NCBI RefSeq assembly: GCF_032854445.1 | Contig: NC_088302.1 | Span: 3,090,023 to 3,154,022 of the forward strand | DNA length: 64,000 bases | Source: Liolophura sinensis | Taxonomy: Eukaryota > Mollusca > Polyplacophora > Chitonida > Chitonidae | Direction: 5' to 3' | Shown here: piece after piece, positions 1-11,562 of the stretch | How the letters are laid out: every line of letters starts with the position of its first letter | How positions within the stretch are numbered: the first letter of the stretch is position 1 | Notes under the pieces: model-generated | What the model was told of the DNA's origin: nothing | The model's database searches: none | The model's input: only the letters and a program-made list of their open reading frames with translations | Program-made: the position numbers and the translations under genes

Positions 1-952
1 ATTGCTAGTCCAGAAATGCTGACATTTTTCATAATGATATTATCACAGTCAGTGTCAAAACGGGAGTTTTTTTTTTTATTTATCAGGAAATAGCATTTGT
101 CAGGAAATAGCTGGCATTTATCTGAACGTATGTTCTTTTGACTACATATCACGCATTTACTGTAGCATAAAAATGTCACGTATCCACAACAGAAGTCAGT
201 CCACGCATGATTTCAGTGCCATACAAACTGTGCAAACACATCAACTTTCCTCTAATAATCCACTGTCACTTTGGTAATTAATGTTCAACTTTGTGTAGCT
301 GATGCGGATCTGGTGATATGTGGACATGTGCACTCCATGTACCTGTAGCACATACTTCATAGCGGTTAATCAACTGGAACTGCAGCTGACCTTTTACAGG
401 CCAATGCCAGGTTAACATTATGTGATTTAATACACAATCATAAGTTCCTGAATCTTTATTTTTTTTTTGGAAAGCTTTATCTTTCTTGCAAGCAACTGTG
501 ACAAAAATCAGATATTTTGCTTCAAAAAATGACTAATGGGTATATACAACGCAGTCAGTCACTAAGGAAAACAACTGTGCGAAGCCTGGAAAAAACAGCT
601 CTGAGCCTTTGTTCAGTATAGACGAGGCTTACAACATTATGGTGACAATTAAAGGAGCTAAACATTGTTCTCTCGTAGTAATGAAAGAGGTGAGAAAACT
701 TAGAATGGATGAACACGATTAAAGTGCAAAGTCTGATGAAGACTGAGATGGCTGAATTGCTCTTGAAACTTTGTGTTCAAGAAACTTTAATAGAAAAATT
801 AGGATTAATAAACGCCTGACATGTATTTCAATTTTGGTTGCACATACATGGGAGTGATTAAAACAAAGATTGCCAGAGTACAAGGACTAAATGGAGGCTA
901 TATACTGCATGTATCACTGACAGGTGTGCAATCTCATGTGTACTGTGAAGAT
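1..952. other. Non-coding unique sequence
   Basis: AT-rich, with no recognisable exon, element or tandem array. Short open frames here have no protein-like character. Confidence 0.6.
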
Positions 953-1153
953 CGGGCCTATGAGAGATACAAGATCTCAGGAGTTCCGTGTGGAGGCCCT
1001 CGTGCATATACCGGAAGTTGGGGTTAGAACCCTGGCCGTAAACGGCCTTCATGCATGCGCGTTGGGCAAATGGAGCATTTTCTAACCCCAACTTTTGGTA
1101 TGCGCGAGCGCACCCACATGGAACTCCCGCAGACTTGTATCATTGATAGACCG
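953..1153. mobile_element. Foldback (long inverted repeat) element, MITE-like
   Basis: Two arms, about 953-1029 and 1080-1153, are near-perfect reverse complements. The inner ends read GGGGTTAGAA on the left and TTCTAACCCC on the right, and both outer parts carry GATACAAG or its complement CTTGTATC. The loop of about 50 bp holds a second small hairpin, GGCCGT-AA-ACGGCC (1034-1047). Such a 200-bp hairpin is typical of a non-autonomous DNA transposon or foldback element. No target-site duplication could be fixed, so the outer boundaries are approximate. Confidence 0.6.
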
Positions 1154-1278
1154 TACACTTTTATAGCATACATATAGCCCTAATTTAGGTACAAACATAC
1201 CATTCTGTCATATGTGTCAACATTCAGTCAACATGTGCATGTCAATATGGACATGTTGTCATTAAAGTGTTACTGAAA

Positions 1279-1509
1279 TATGACAGGTAACCTCTGTGTA
1301 ACACCTGTTCAGTTACATGTAGATGTACTCACCTGTACATACTAGTGCCTCACAGTATGACAGGTAAACTCTGTGTGACACCTGTTCAGTTACATGTAGA
1401 TGTACTCACCTGTACATACTAGTGCCTCACAGTATGACAGGTAAACTCTGTGTGACACCTGTTCAATTACATGTAGATGTACTCAAATGTACATACTAGT
1501 GCCTCACAT
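1279..1509. repeat. Tandem repeat, 77 bp x 3
   Basis: Three consecutive 77-bp units starting TATGACAGGTAA and ending GTGCCTCACA. Units 1 and 2 are nearly identical; unit 3 has a few substitutions (for example ACTCAAATG for ACTCACCTG). Confidence 0.9.
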
Positions 1510-2650
1510 TTTACCATCAACTGACAACTTCTGTATATACAGAGGCTAAGCACGGGATTCAGTGACTGACCTTGAGGGTAAAGATTAGATCAAGCTGCCG
1601 TTCTACAAACTCTATAATACTCTAGCAGACGTGGGACAGAGTCTGAATGCTGTTCACACATATACACTTCTCTAAATTTTGATAACAGGTCATTCATTCA
1701 TTCTCTTGACAGTTGGCGTCTTCATTTACATGCTGCCATCACCAGTTTATTCTCAGGCCATGCAAATTTACATAAAAATAATTTTAATTCTGGGTTTAGA
1801 TCACGAGATGAAATGGCTTAGAATTGTGTTATATATACGCGTGCAAGATACATGTATCTCTGATTCATATACAGCCATAATCAATCAATTCAGCCTAAGT
1901 ACCTCACGCATGGCTTCATTTGTAGGCTGATAAATTAATCCCTATATTCTGTCCCTTTACTGTTATCACAGATTCAATCTTAAATTACGATAACAACCTA
2001 GCAAATGTAAATGTGCACGTTTTCAACCCTACCTGAACAGTGCAACTCTGTATGAACTGCACTATGGTGAGATTCCTCACACAATATTTGAAGATTTAAA
2101 CAAGTAATTATTTGTCTGAAATTAAAATTATAACATTTTTGGCATATGTAGAAAAAAATAGGCTTTACTTTTACCAACCTTCATCAAGTTTGACTCATTT
2201 ACTTCATCTTTTCACAAAATATAAAATAATACACGTCCACTAAAAACAAGCATTTAATGGGCTAGCAAAAACCAAAAATATATAACACAAATGTTTTTTG
2301 TAATATTTCTGTTTCTGAGTATTGTAAAGGACTAGAAGATATTTACACATTATCAAAATTAAGACCACAAGGACACTTCAATGAAGTAATAAACAAAATT
2401 GTACAGAAAGTAATCAAAGCCAATGGAAGAAGTTTTGATTGGTGTGTTATTTAGAGTGAGCAGCTCCTAAAGCTGAAGTAAGCACATCAGTGAGAAGTCT
2501 GATGACTGTTTGCACATGTACATGTAGGTCAGGTAGTTAGCTATGGCCTAATTTTCTCTACTAAATGTATCACCCCTCCCATATGTCAAGGGACTGATGT
2601 ATAGCTAGACTAACTGACCCACATTCTGATTCAAGCCTTCACCCATCAAC
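1510..2650. other. Non-coding unique sequence
   Basis: AT-rich unique sequence. No exon, RNA gene or mobile element recognised. Confidence 0.55.
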
Positions 2651-2859
2651 TGGTGGTCAGCCAATCAGCCACTAGAATGACCTGTAACAGGTACTAGTGG
2701 TCAGCCAATCAGCCAATAGAGTGACCTATAACAAGTACTGGTCGTCAGCCAATCAGCCAATTGAGTGACTTGTAACAAGTACTGGTGGTCAGCCAATCAG
2801 CCAATTGAGTGACCTGTAACAGGTACTGGTGGTCAGCCAATAGATCAATTACAGGAACT
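2651..2859. repeat. Tandem repeat, 44 bp x about 4.7
   Basis: Units begin TGGTGGTCAGCCAATCAGCC and end AACAGGTAC. The last unit is degenerate. Minus-strand open frames across it are repeat artefacts. Confidence 0.85.
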
Positions 2860-3492
2860 GTAATATGATCAGCCAGTAAAGTTGACCAAACCACTAAAAT
2901 CCCCTCCCCCCTCCCCAAACAGAAATACACACTTTTATACACACATTAATTCTGCTCATTAGTATTTTATACTGTACGCATTGTTTTTTTGCTATCCTAT
3001 ACAAGCTGTCAGATTTACTAGGTGAGATAATGATCCCACCAGATCAAAATACCTGACAACTTTATCTGATGTAAAGTCACCTTGATCTTTGTAGATAGCT
3101 GGCTTGCTAAGGGCTATGTATCAATGGTTCAGTCTCACAACCTTATTGGTGAAACTCTGAAGCTTGACATTACAATGATAGTAATACAGTAAAGTCACCT
3201 CAATCAGTTTTGCTTCCTACCTTTGATCCCATTCAACCATCAATGTTAACCCTAATTCGCCAGGCCACCCCCACTGACCACACAGAGCACATTTACAGGT
3301 AATCAATATACTGTTTCTTCCTCAACTACAGAAAGGTTTAGCATCACTGATTGACTCATTTATTCACGGAAGAGTTGATGTTCATAAACCCGCAGTTTTA
3401 AAGAGCGACTGTATTAATATTAATATTGTTATTTCTCCAGCCATCTCGTTGGTCTGTATCCCTTTTTTGACATCCACCAGATGTTTGTTAAC
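2860..3492. other. Non-coding unique sequence
   Basis: No gene or element recognised. Contains a short C-rich stretch (2900-2920). Confidence 0.5.
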
Positions 3493-4632
3493 ACCACATA
3501 CTGGCATTCTAATGGATGAAGGTGAGTCATAATGACAATATCACTGTACACCACATACTGGCATTCTGATGGATGACGGTGAAATATAATGACAATATCG
3601 CTCTACACCACATACTGGCATTCTGACGGATGAAGGTGAGTCATAATGACAATATCGCTCTACACCACATACTGGCATTTTGATGGATGAAGGTGAGTCA
3701 TAATGACAATATCGCTCTACACCACATACTGGCATTTTGATGGATGAAGGTGAGTCATAATGACAATATCGCTCTACACTACATACTGGCATTTTGATGG
3801 ATGAAGGTGAGATATAATGACAATATCACTGTACACCACATACTGGCATTTTGATGGATGAAGGTGAGTCATAATGACAATATCGCTCTACACCAAATAC
3901 TGGCATTTTGATGGATGAAGGTGAGTCATAATGACAATATTGCTCTACACCAAATACTGGCATTTTGATGGATGAAGGTGAGTCATAATGACAATATCGC
4001 TCTACACCACATACTGGCATTTTGATGGATGAAGGTGAGTCATAATGACAATATCGCTCTACACCACATACTGGCATTTTGATGGATGAAGGTGAGATAT
4101 AATGACAATATCACTGTACACCACATACTGGCATTCTGATGGATGAAGGTGAGTCATAATGACAATATCGCTCTACACCACATACTGACATTTTGATGGA
4201 TGAAGGTGAGATATAATGACAATATCACTGTACACCACATACTGACATTTTGATGGATGAAGGTGAGTCATAATGACAATATCGCTCTACACCACATACT
4301 GACATTTTGATGGATGAAGGTGAGATATAATGACAATATCACTGTACACCACATACTGACATTTTGATGGATGAAGGTGAGTCATAATGACAATATCGCT
4401 CTACACCACATACTGACATTTTGATGGATGAAGGTGAGTCATAATGACAATATCACTGTACACCACATACTGACATTTTGATGGATGAAGGTGAGTCATA
4501 ATGACAATATCGCTCTACACCACATACTGACATTTTGATGGATGAAGGTAAGTCATAATGACAATATCGCTCTACACCACATACTGGCATTCTGACGGAT
4601 GAAAGTGAGTCATAATGACAATATCGCTGTAC
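3493..4632. repeat. Minisatellite, 57 bp x 20
   Basis: Exactly 1140 bp, i.e. twenty 57-bp units starting ACCACATACTGGCATTTTG. Two unit types differ in the middle and at the end: GAGTCATAATG...TCGCTCTAC versus GAGATATAATG...TCACTGTAC. In the right half (about 4080-4480) they alternate as dimers; in the left half the second type recurs about every five units. Because 57 is 19 codons, the minus strand gives periodic open frames (CGVERYCHYDSPSSIKMPV) that are artefacts. Confidence 0.95.
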
Positions 4633-4959
4633 AGTAATACAATCATGCCCATATATACTATATCCTGTAACAGCTTGTAGTACGTACATACACTCTCCAT
4701 TCACTCAGTTATCAGATGAAGGGACAAATTCCCAGCAACTGATGATACAGAAACGAACAAATCTGAGTCACAGGAAGTGCACTCTTGTCCTGCCACATCC
4801 TCTACTAAATGCAGAATTCTGCTCACAGTTGCAAAACTGATGACAGATTTCATAAAGTACACCGAATGCATATACGGGAAATACCTATATAAGGAAAACA
4901 AGGGACCTTTTCTAGTTTATATCCATCTAAAAAACGGAACTATACGGCTACATGAAACT

Positions 4960-5665
4960 GTCCATTAGTAAATTCAGGCGTATACAGGCCTGTCCATTAG
5001 TAAATTCAGGTGTATACAGGTCTGTCCATTAGTAAATTCAGGTGTATACAGGCCTGTCCATTAGTACATTCAGGTGTATACAGGCCTGTCAGGGTATACA
5101 GGTCTGTCCATTAGTACATTCAGGTGTATACAGGCCTGTCCATTAGTACATTCAGGTGTACATAGGCCTGTCCATTAGTAAATTCAGGTGTATACAGGTC
5201 TGTCCATTAGTAAATTCAGGTGTATACAGGCCTGTCCATTAGTACATTCAGATGTATACAGGCCTGTCAGTGTATACAGGTCTGTCCATTAGTACATTCA
5301 GGTGTATACAGGCCTGTCCATTAGTACATTCAGGTGTATACAGGCCTGTCCATTAGTAAATTCAGATGTATACAGGCCTGTCCATTAGTAAATTCAGGTG
5401 TATACAGGCCTGTCCATTAGTACATTCAGGTGTATACAGCCCTGTCCATTAGTACATTCAGGTGTATACAGGCCTGTCCATTAGTAAATTCAGGCATACA
5501 CAGGCCTGTCCATTAGTAAATTCAGGTGTATACAGGCCTGTCCATTAGTACATTCAGGTGTATACAGCCCTGTCCATTAGTAAATTCAGGTGTACACAGG
5601 CCTGTCCACTAGTAAATTCAGGTGTACACAGGCCTGTCAATTAGTAAATTCAGTTGTATACTGGT
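4960..5665. repeat. Minisatellite, 32 bp x about 22, with a 178-bp higher-order unit
   Basis: Units read GTCCATTAGTAAATTCAGGT plus GTATACAGGCCT. Two shortened 18-bp units (CCTGTCAGGGTATACAGG near 5085 and its relative near 5263) lie 178 bp apart, which equals five full units plus one short unit. This marks a higher-order duplication. Decaying half-units continue to about 5750. Confidence 0.92.
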
Positions 5666-6450
5666 GTATACACTGTAAACAAAGAACAACAGAGCTTCGC
5701 ATTATGTCTAACATAGTAAATGCGGGTGTATACTGGTGTGTATATTGTAACCACAGCGCTTCATATCATGTCTAACATATAATACACATCTACATGTTCA
5801 AGGTCAGAAGGTGCTTCCTATCAGTAACAAAGATAAAGTATTATTTATTTAGAATTTATGCATTTAGCTGATCACAGTATTTTCCTCAAGTAGTTTTCCA
5901 GTGTGAAGCAGGCTCCCAGGTTAGGATCCTTAGGCAAAGTACTTGTATCACACTGCTCAGTTCTCAACCATTTTGTATATAACAGAGCAACTTTTGGGGT
6001 ATTTATGCGCATTTTTAATTTTGCATAGAGACAACATTAATTCTGGCTGGGCTGACCAATTTCAGGGCTTCACAAAACGTGAATCTTCATCAGTCTAGAT
6101 AGCACAGAATTTTATTCAAATAAACATCTTGCAAACATGTGAAATAGTTGAATTACAGTTACTAAAAAGCCTCAGCTAATTTAGTAACCCATAAAGTGTT
6201 AGTATTGGGATGTCACACACACACACAATAGCATTAGTCAAGAGATGGTGGTCAGGTCTCTATCCACATAGTGTAACTTATATTATACACTCTTCTGCTA
6301 TCAGACAGAGTCACTTAATTATTGTCATATCCATGATGTTCCAAAGAGTCATTTCTGTGACATTATGACATCTAGCTGCCTCTTCCACACATAAATCTGA
6401 TTATCATCTTACTATACTTAATGATAAATGAACACAGAACGACCAATAAT
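5666..6450. other. Non-coding unique sequence
   Basis: The first 100 bp hold remnants of the preceding 32-bp array (GTATACTGGTGT). The rest is AT-rich unique sequence with a short (CA)n near 6213. No gene recognised. Confidence 0.5.
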
Positions 6451-6584
6451 TGGTTGTACGTGGGATGGTCCTGGGATTCCTCCTGGCTCTGCCCAGTTTC
6501 CTCCATCGTAATGCTCGCCGTTTGTCGTATGAGTAAAATATTCTTAAATATGATGTTAAATACCTATCAAATAAATAAATAAAT
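6451..6584 (+). mobile_element. tRNA-SINE family A, 5'-truncated and diverged
   Basis: Matches the 3' half of the family A element at 8261-8528: TTTCCTCCATCGTAATGCTC, then AAATATTCTTAAATATG and an AATAAATAAATAAAT tail. The tRNA-like head is missing and substitutions are frequent, so this is an old copy. Confidence 0.75.
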
Positions 6585-7269
6585 TTACAAAATACTTCCC
6601 TGAGAGACTGATGAGACTGATATAGTATTACTTAAGTTAGTCTGGCATTATACACTCAGATTTATAAGTTAAGTTAACATATATAAGTATAAGTTAACAT
6701 TATACTACCTCAGTATACCAATACGTATATAAAACACAAAACAAACTGAGTATACCTGAGCTGAAGAACTTCTGATGTGACCAGATGCCATTGTCAATTC
6801 AGTGCTCTAAATTCCAAATACACAGGTAAGTTATTCCTGACATTTAGGGCGAGTCCCATCAAAGGGACATGAACAACTACTGCTCAGCTAAGAGTACAAT
6901 GTAGTTACATTTCGAAACTGTATCACAATATACTTCACCTCACACAGCTTCAATACTGAACACACAGTACAACATGTCCCAGTATAACAAGCTGATGCTG
7001 GACTGAAAGTTGGCAGAAGGTCAAGTTTTCCTTCCTAGTTCATACTGTCTCCAGTATATATGCATGTGCTTCAAATGTATCTTGAATGAAGAAATGTCAA
7101 TGGCAGGCTATCAGGTGGCGTCAAATAAGGAAGTTGGGTTTGACAAAACTGGGCATGACAATATCCTGGCTGGCAGCTAGGCTGGCCTCACAGCAGACTG
7201 GGATCTATGTGTGATTTTGTCCTCAACAAGTACTCCATTATTTACCTCATAGTGTAACTATAGAGAACA
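6585..7269. other. Non-coding unique sequence
   Basis: No gene, RNA or element recognised. Confidence 0.5.
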
Positions 7270-9770
7270 TGGGTGATACTGGGTACCTGTGTCAGGTATA
7301 GGGTACCTGTGTCAGGTATAGGTTACATGCATCAGGTATGGGGTACCAGTGTCAGGTATGGGGGCACATGTGTCAGGTATAGGGTACATGCATCAGGTAT
7401 AGGGCACATGTGTCAGGTATGGGGCACATGTGTCAGGCATGGGGTAACTACCAGGTATAGCACAACTGTATCAGGTATGGGGTACCTGTATCTGGGTATA
7501 TTTATATATCTGTTATGGGGTACATATATCAGATATGGGGCGCATCACATGAATCAGGGTATAGGTTTAATGTATCAGGTATGGGGTACATGAATCAGGT
7601 AAGGGGCACATGTATCAGGTAAGGGGTACATGAATCAGGTAAGGGGCACATGTATCAGGTAAGGGGTACATGTATCAGGTAAGGGGTACATGAATCAGGT
7701 AAGGGGCACATGTATCAGGTAAGGGGTACATGAATCAGGTAAGGGGTACATGAATCAGGTAAGGGGCACATGTATCAGGTAAGGGGTACATGTATCAGGT
7801 AAGGGGTACATGTATCAGGTAAGGGGTACATGAATCAGGTAAGGGGCACATGTATCAGATATGGGGTACATGTGTCAGGTATGGGGTACATGTGTCAGGT
7901 ATGGGGCACATGTGTCAGGCATGGGGTAACTCTACCAGGTACAGTGTAACTGTATCAGATATGGGTTACCTGTATCAAGTATGGGTACATAAATCTGTTA
8001 TGGGGTACAGGTATAGGGTAACTATATCAGGTATCGGTAACTGTATCAGGTATGGGGTACATATATCTGTTATGGGGCACATATATGAGGTATGGGGCAC
8101 ATCACATGAATCAGGTATGGGGTAACTGTATTAGGTATGGGGTACCTGTATCAGGTATGGAGGTACCTGTATCAGGTATGGAGCACATGTATCAGGTAAG
8201 GGGTACATGTATCAAGTAAGGGGTACATGTATTAGGTAAGGAGTACATGTATCAGGTATGGGGGTCTCTGTGGCTCAGTCGGTAATGCTAGCGCAGCTTA
8301 ATGACCCAGGAGCCTCTCAACAATGCGGTCACTGTGAGTTCAAGTACAGCTCATGCTGGCTTCTTCTCTGGTCGTAAATGGGAAGGTCCGCCAGCAACCT
8401 GCGGATGGTTGTGGGTCTCCCAAGGACTTTGCCCGGTTTCCTCCCACCATAATGCTGGCCGCCGTCATATAAGTAAAATATTCTTGAGTAAGGCGTAAAA
8501 CACCAATCAAATAAATAAATAAATAAAATGTATCAGGGTATGGGGCACATATATCAGGTATATATTTCATGTATCAGGTATGGGGGTACCTGTATCAGGT
8601 ATGGGGTACATGTACCAGGTATGGGGGTACCTATATCAGGTATGGGGTACATGTACCAGGTATGGGGGTACCTGTATCAGGTATGGGGTACATGTACCAG
8701 GTAAGGGGTACCTGTATCAGGTATGGGGTACATGTACCAGGTAAGGGGTACATGCATCAGGTAAGGGGTACATGTATCAGGTAAGGGATACATGCATCAG
8801 GTAAGGGGTACATGTATCAGGTATGGGGTACATGTACCAGGTATGGGGTACCTGTATCAGGTATGGGGTACATGTATCAGGTATGGGGTACATGTATCAG
8901 GTAAGGGGTACATGCATCAGGTAAGGGGTACATGTATCAGGTATGGGGTACATGTATCAGATATGGGGGAAATGTTTCAGGTATGGGGTACCTGAATCAG
9001 ATATGGGGTACGTGTATCAGGTATGGGGTACCTGTATCAGGTATGGAGTACCTGTATCAGGTATGTAATTCATGTATCAGGTAAGGGGTACATGTATCAG
9101 GTATGGGGTACATGTATCAGGTATGGGGTACATGAATCAGGTGAGGGGTACATGTATCAGGTATGGGGTACATGTACCAGGTATGGGGTACCTGTATCAG
9201 GTAGAGGGGTACATGTATCAGGTATGGGGCACATGAATCAGGTGAGGGGTTCATGTATCAGGTATGGGGTACATGTATCAGGTATGTGATACATGAATCA
9301 GGTATGGGGTACCTGTATTAGGTATGTAATGCATGTATCAGGTATGGGGTACATGTATTAGGTATGCGGTACATGTATCAGCTATGTAATTCACGTATCA
9401 GGTATGGGGTACATGTATCAGGTGTGCAATTCATGTATCAGGTATGGGGTACCTGTATCAGGTAAGGGGGCACACATATCAGGTATGGGGTACCTGTATC
9501 AGGTGTGTAATTCATGTATCAGGTAAGGGGGCACATGTATCAGGTATGGGGTACCTGTATCAGGTAAGGGGGCAAATATATCAGGTATGGGGTACCTGTA
9601 TCAGGTATGTAATTCATGTATCAGGTAAGGGGGCACATGTATCAGGTATGGGGTACCTGTATCAGGTAAGGGGGCAAATATATCAGGTGTGGGGTACCTG
9701 TATCAGGTGTGTAATTCATGTATCAGGTATGTAATTCATGTATCAGGTAAGGGGTACATGTATCAGGCAT
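7270..9770. repeat. Minisatellite, 20 bp x about 110, split by a SINE
   Basis: Core unit TGTATCAGGTATGGGGTACA, with common variants GGTAAGGGGTACATGAATCA, TACCTGTATCAGG and GTAATTCATGTATC. Patches of one variant are locally homogenised: AAGGGG units dominate 7595-7850, and the GTAATTCATG variant occurs mainly at 9060-9745. A complete SINE interrupts it at 8261-8528. Plus-strand frames such as VSGMGYMYQVRGTCIRYG are produced by the period (three units = 20 codons). Confidence 0.95.
8261..8528 (+). mobile_element. Full-length tRNA-derived SINE, family A
   Basis: The 5' end is tRNA-like: GGGGTCTCTGTGGCTCAGTC with an A-box-like TGGCTCAGTCGG (8271-8282) and a B-box-like GTTCAAGTA (8338-8346). A body follows (GGAAGGTCCGCCAGCAACC), then a conserved 3' domain (TGCTGGCCGCCGTCATATAA, ATTCTTGAGTAAGGCGTAAA) and an AATAAATAAATA tail. 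The element sits inside the 20-bp array. Flanks read ATGTATCAGGTATG and ATGTATCAGGGTATG, consistent with a target duplication but ambiguous because the array itself repeats. No protein is encoded. The family may belong to a named metazoan SINE superfamily, which needs alignment to settle. Confidence 0.9.
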
Positions 9771-11408
9771 ACAGGTGACATGTATCTTAGAAGTATACCT
9801 GATGTGGCAGTAGTCTGCATCAGTTTTTTTAACATGGGGGGACAAAAGACAACACCAGGCATGGTATCTATAACAAATCTCCCAACTTAAAGCCACAGCA
9901 TAAAAGCCAAGAGAAAATATAACTACATTAGTACAGTGCTATGGGTAACTTCTGGCAAATGTTGTCAAACAGTTTTACACCAGGTGTTAACATGACAATA
10001 ACACTATTAGCACATGGACACAAACATGTTTTTAAGAACCTTCAAATGAAGCAAAAAATGTGAACTGTTTTTCAACACTTTCAAAAACAAAATGTCCTCT
10101 GTTTCCCAACACTTTCCAGAACATTCAAGGACAAAGTATCCTGTTTTCCAACACTTGCCTAGGACCACTAAGTTTAGGTGCAAACTTTCATGAGGATACT
10201 ACGAGAAAGCAGACTTATTTAGTCGTACATTACAGTGTTATATTTAACATGAATGGACCAGTGAGAACTCCATCTTCATGGGACACAAATACACCTGGCT
10301 GTCAGGTTGGGAGCACTGGCTGTGTGCTTACTCTGGTACATATATATGACACAAGCATGATGTCAATGCCTGTGCGATAGAGTCCACCTACAAGCTACAG
10401 TTACATGTATGTCCATAACAGGACTGTTGTCAGCAATACAGCATGAGCACAGTCACTATGTTAAACAGCTGTAACACACCAAGCAGTCACCTCGCATAAA
10501 ACACTTCTCACAGAAATGTCAACATACTTACACATAAAAGTCAAGCATGGTTTTAATAGTGAGCTGTAATTTTACTCTTGGTATAGCTCGCACCAAACTG
10601 AAGTATTTGTTAATCTATTTGATGTCAGATGTTAATGAATAAACAAAGAAACAATCAAACCTGATTATACATATATCCTTATTTGCAAACATTCTTATGA
10701 TTTATTTATGATCCTTTTTTTTGTCCCTCCAAATGAGTTGTTTTATTGCTTTTTCCTCCAGGTAAAGACATCCTAGCTAACCTCAATGACCCTGAACACC
10801 TCATATTCACCTGACACTTTAACTTGTCTTCTGAGACATACTCAATCAATTTGTAACACTTTTTGTAAACGTTCTTTTTTCTCCACAGTGTTTCTATGGT
10901 ATTTGTTCTTCAATAAATTATTTGCATGTGAAACATGAATACATATCCTCCAGAAATTTACATGTGTTAACTGATTTTTGATACATCTACATCTCACAGT
11001 ATGGCCAACGCATCAAGACCTGTCCAATCAAATCCTATGTCAAGTACTGTATATCTCATTAATGAAATCTGAGCCAAAATCCTATTTAAAACCTTACAAA
11101 AAAAAACACAGAAATATATGTTTAGCTATCCTGCTAAAGACCCATCAATTTAGCAACGTCCTTATTTTTACGGCTGAACAAAGGTAGATGACACTGGAAT
11201 ATAGAGGTCCCCCATATGAAAGTTGCTGTCCAATGAAAACAGGTCACATGATACACTAATTCCTCAAACTTTTCACATATGAATGAGCAGCTTTCATGAG
11301 CAGCTTTCAGTGCAATTTATGCACATTTTTAGATTTTTGAGACAAAATGACAGTGGTTAGGTTAGCAAATTTACAAAAAGCATAATTTTATCAGTCCACA
11401 TGTATCTT
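9771..11408. other. Non-coding unique sequence
   Basis: Unique intronic sequence. The open frames at 10060-10380 (106 codons) and 10978-11187 show no recognisable family. Confidence 0.5.
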
Positions 11409-11562
11409 TCCTCTCCCGCCACGTGGGAAGGTATGTCAGCAACCTGTAGATGGTCATGGATTTCTCCCCAGTTTCCACCCACCATAATGCTGGCCGCCAT
11501 CGTATAAATGAAATATTCTTGAGTAAGCGTAAAACACCAATCAAACGAATAAATAAATAAAT
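11409..11562 (+). mobile_element. tRNA-SINE family A, 5'-truncated
   Basis: Carries CCGCCACGTGGGAAGG, CAGCAACCTGTAGATGG, AATGCTGGCCGCCATCGTAT, AAATATTCTTGAGTAAGCG and an AATAAATAAATAAAT tail. It lacks the tRNA head. Confidence 0.88.

Noticed and set aside
3541-4704. Repeated 83-codon minus frames with CHYDSPSSIKMPV
   Set aside because: Products of the 57-bp minisatellite; the breaks fall at one unit variant (GAGATATAATG).
3493-5665. CRISPR-like appearance of regular repeats
   Set aside because: Units are contiguous tandem copies without unique spacers, and the sequence is from an animal nuclear genome.
7273-9734. Plus-strand Gly/Tyr/Val repeat frames
   Set aside because: Translations of the 20-bp array; frame shifts with every indel and no start context.
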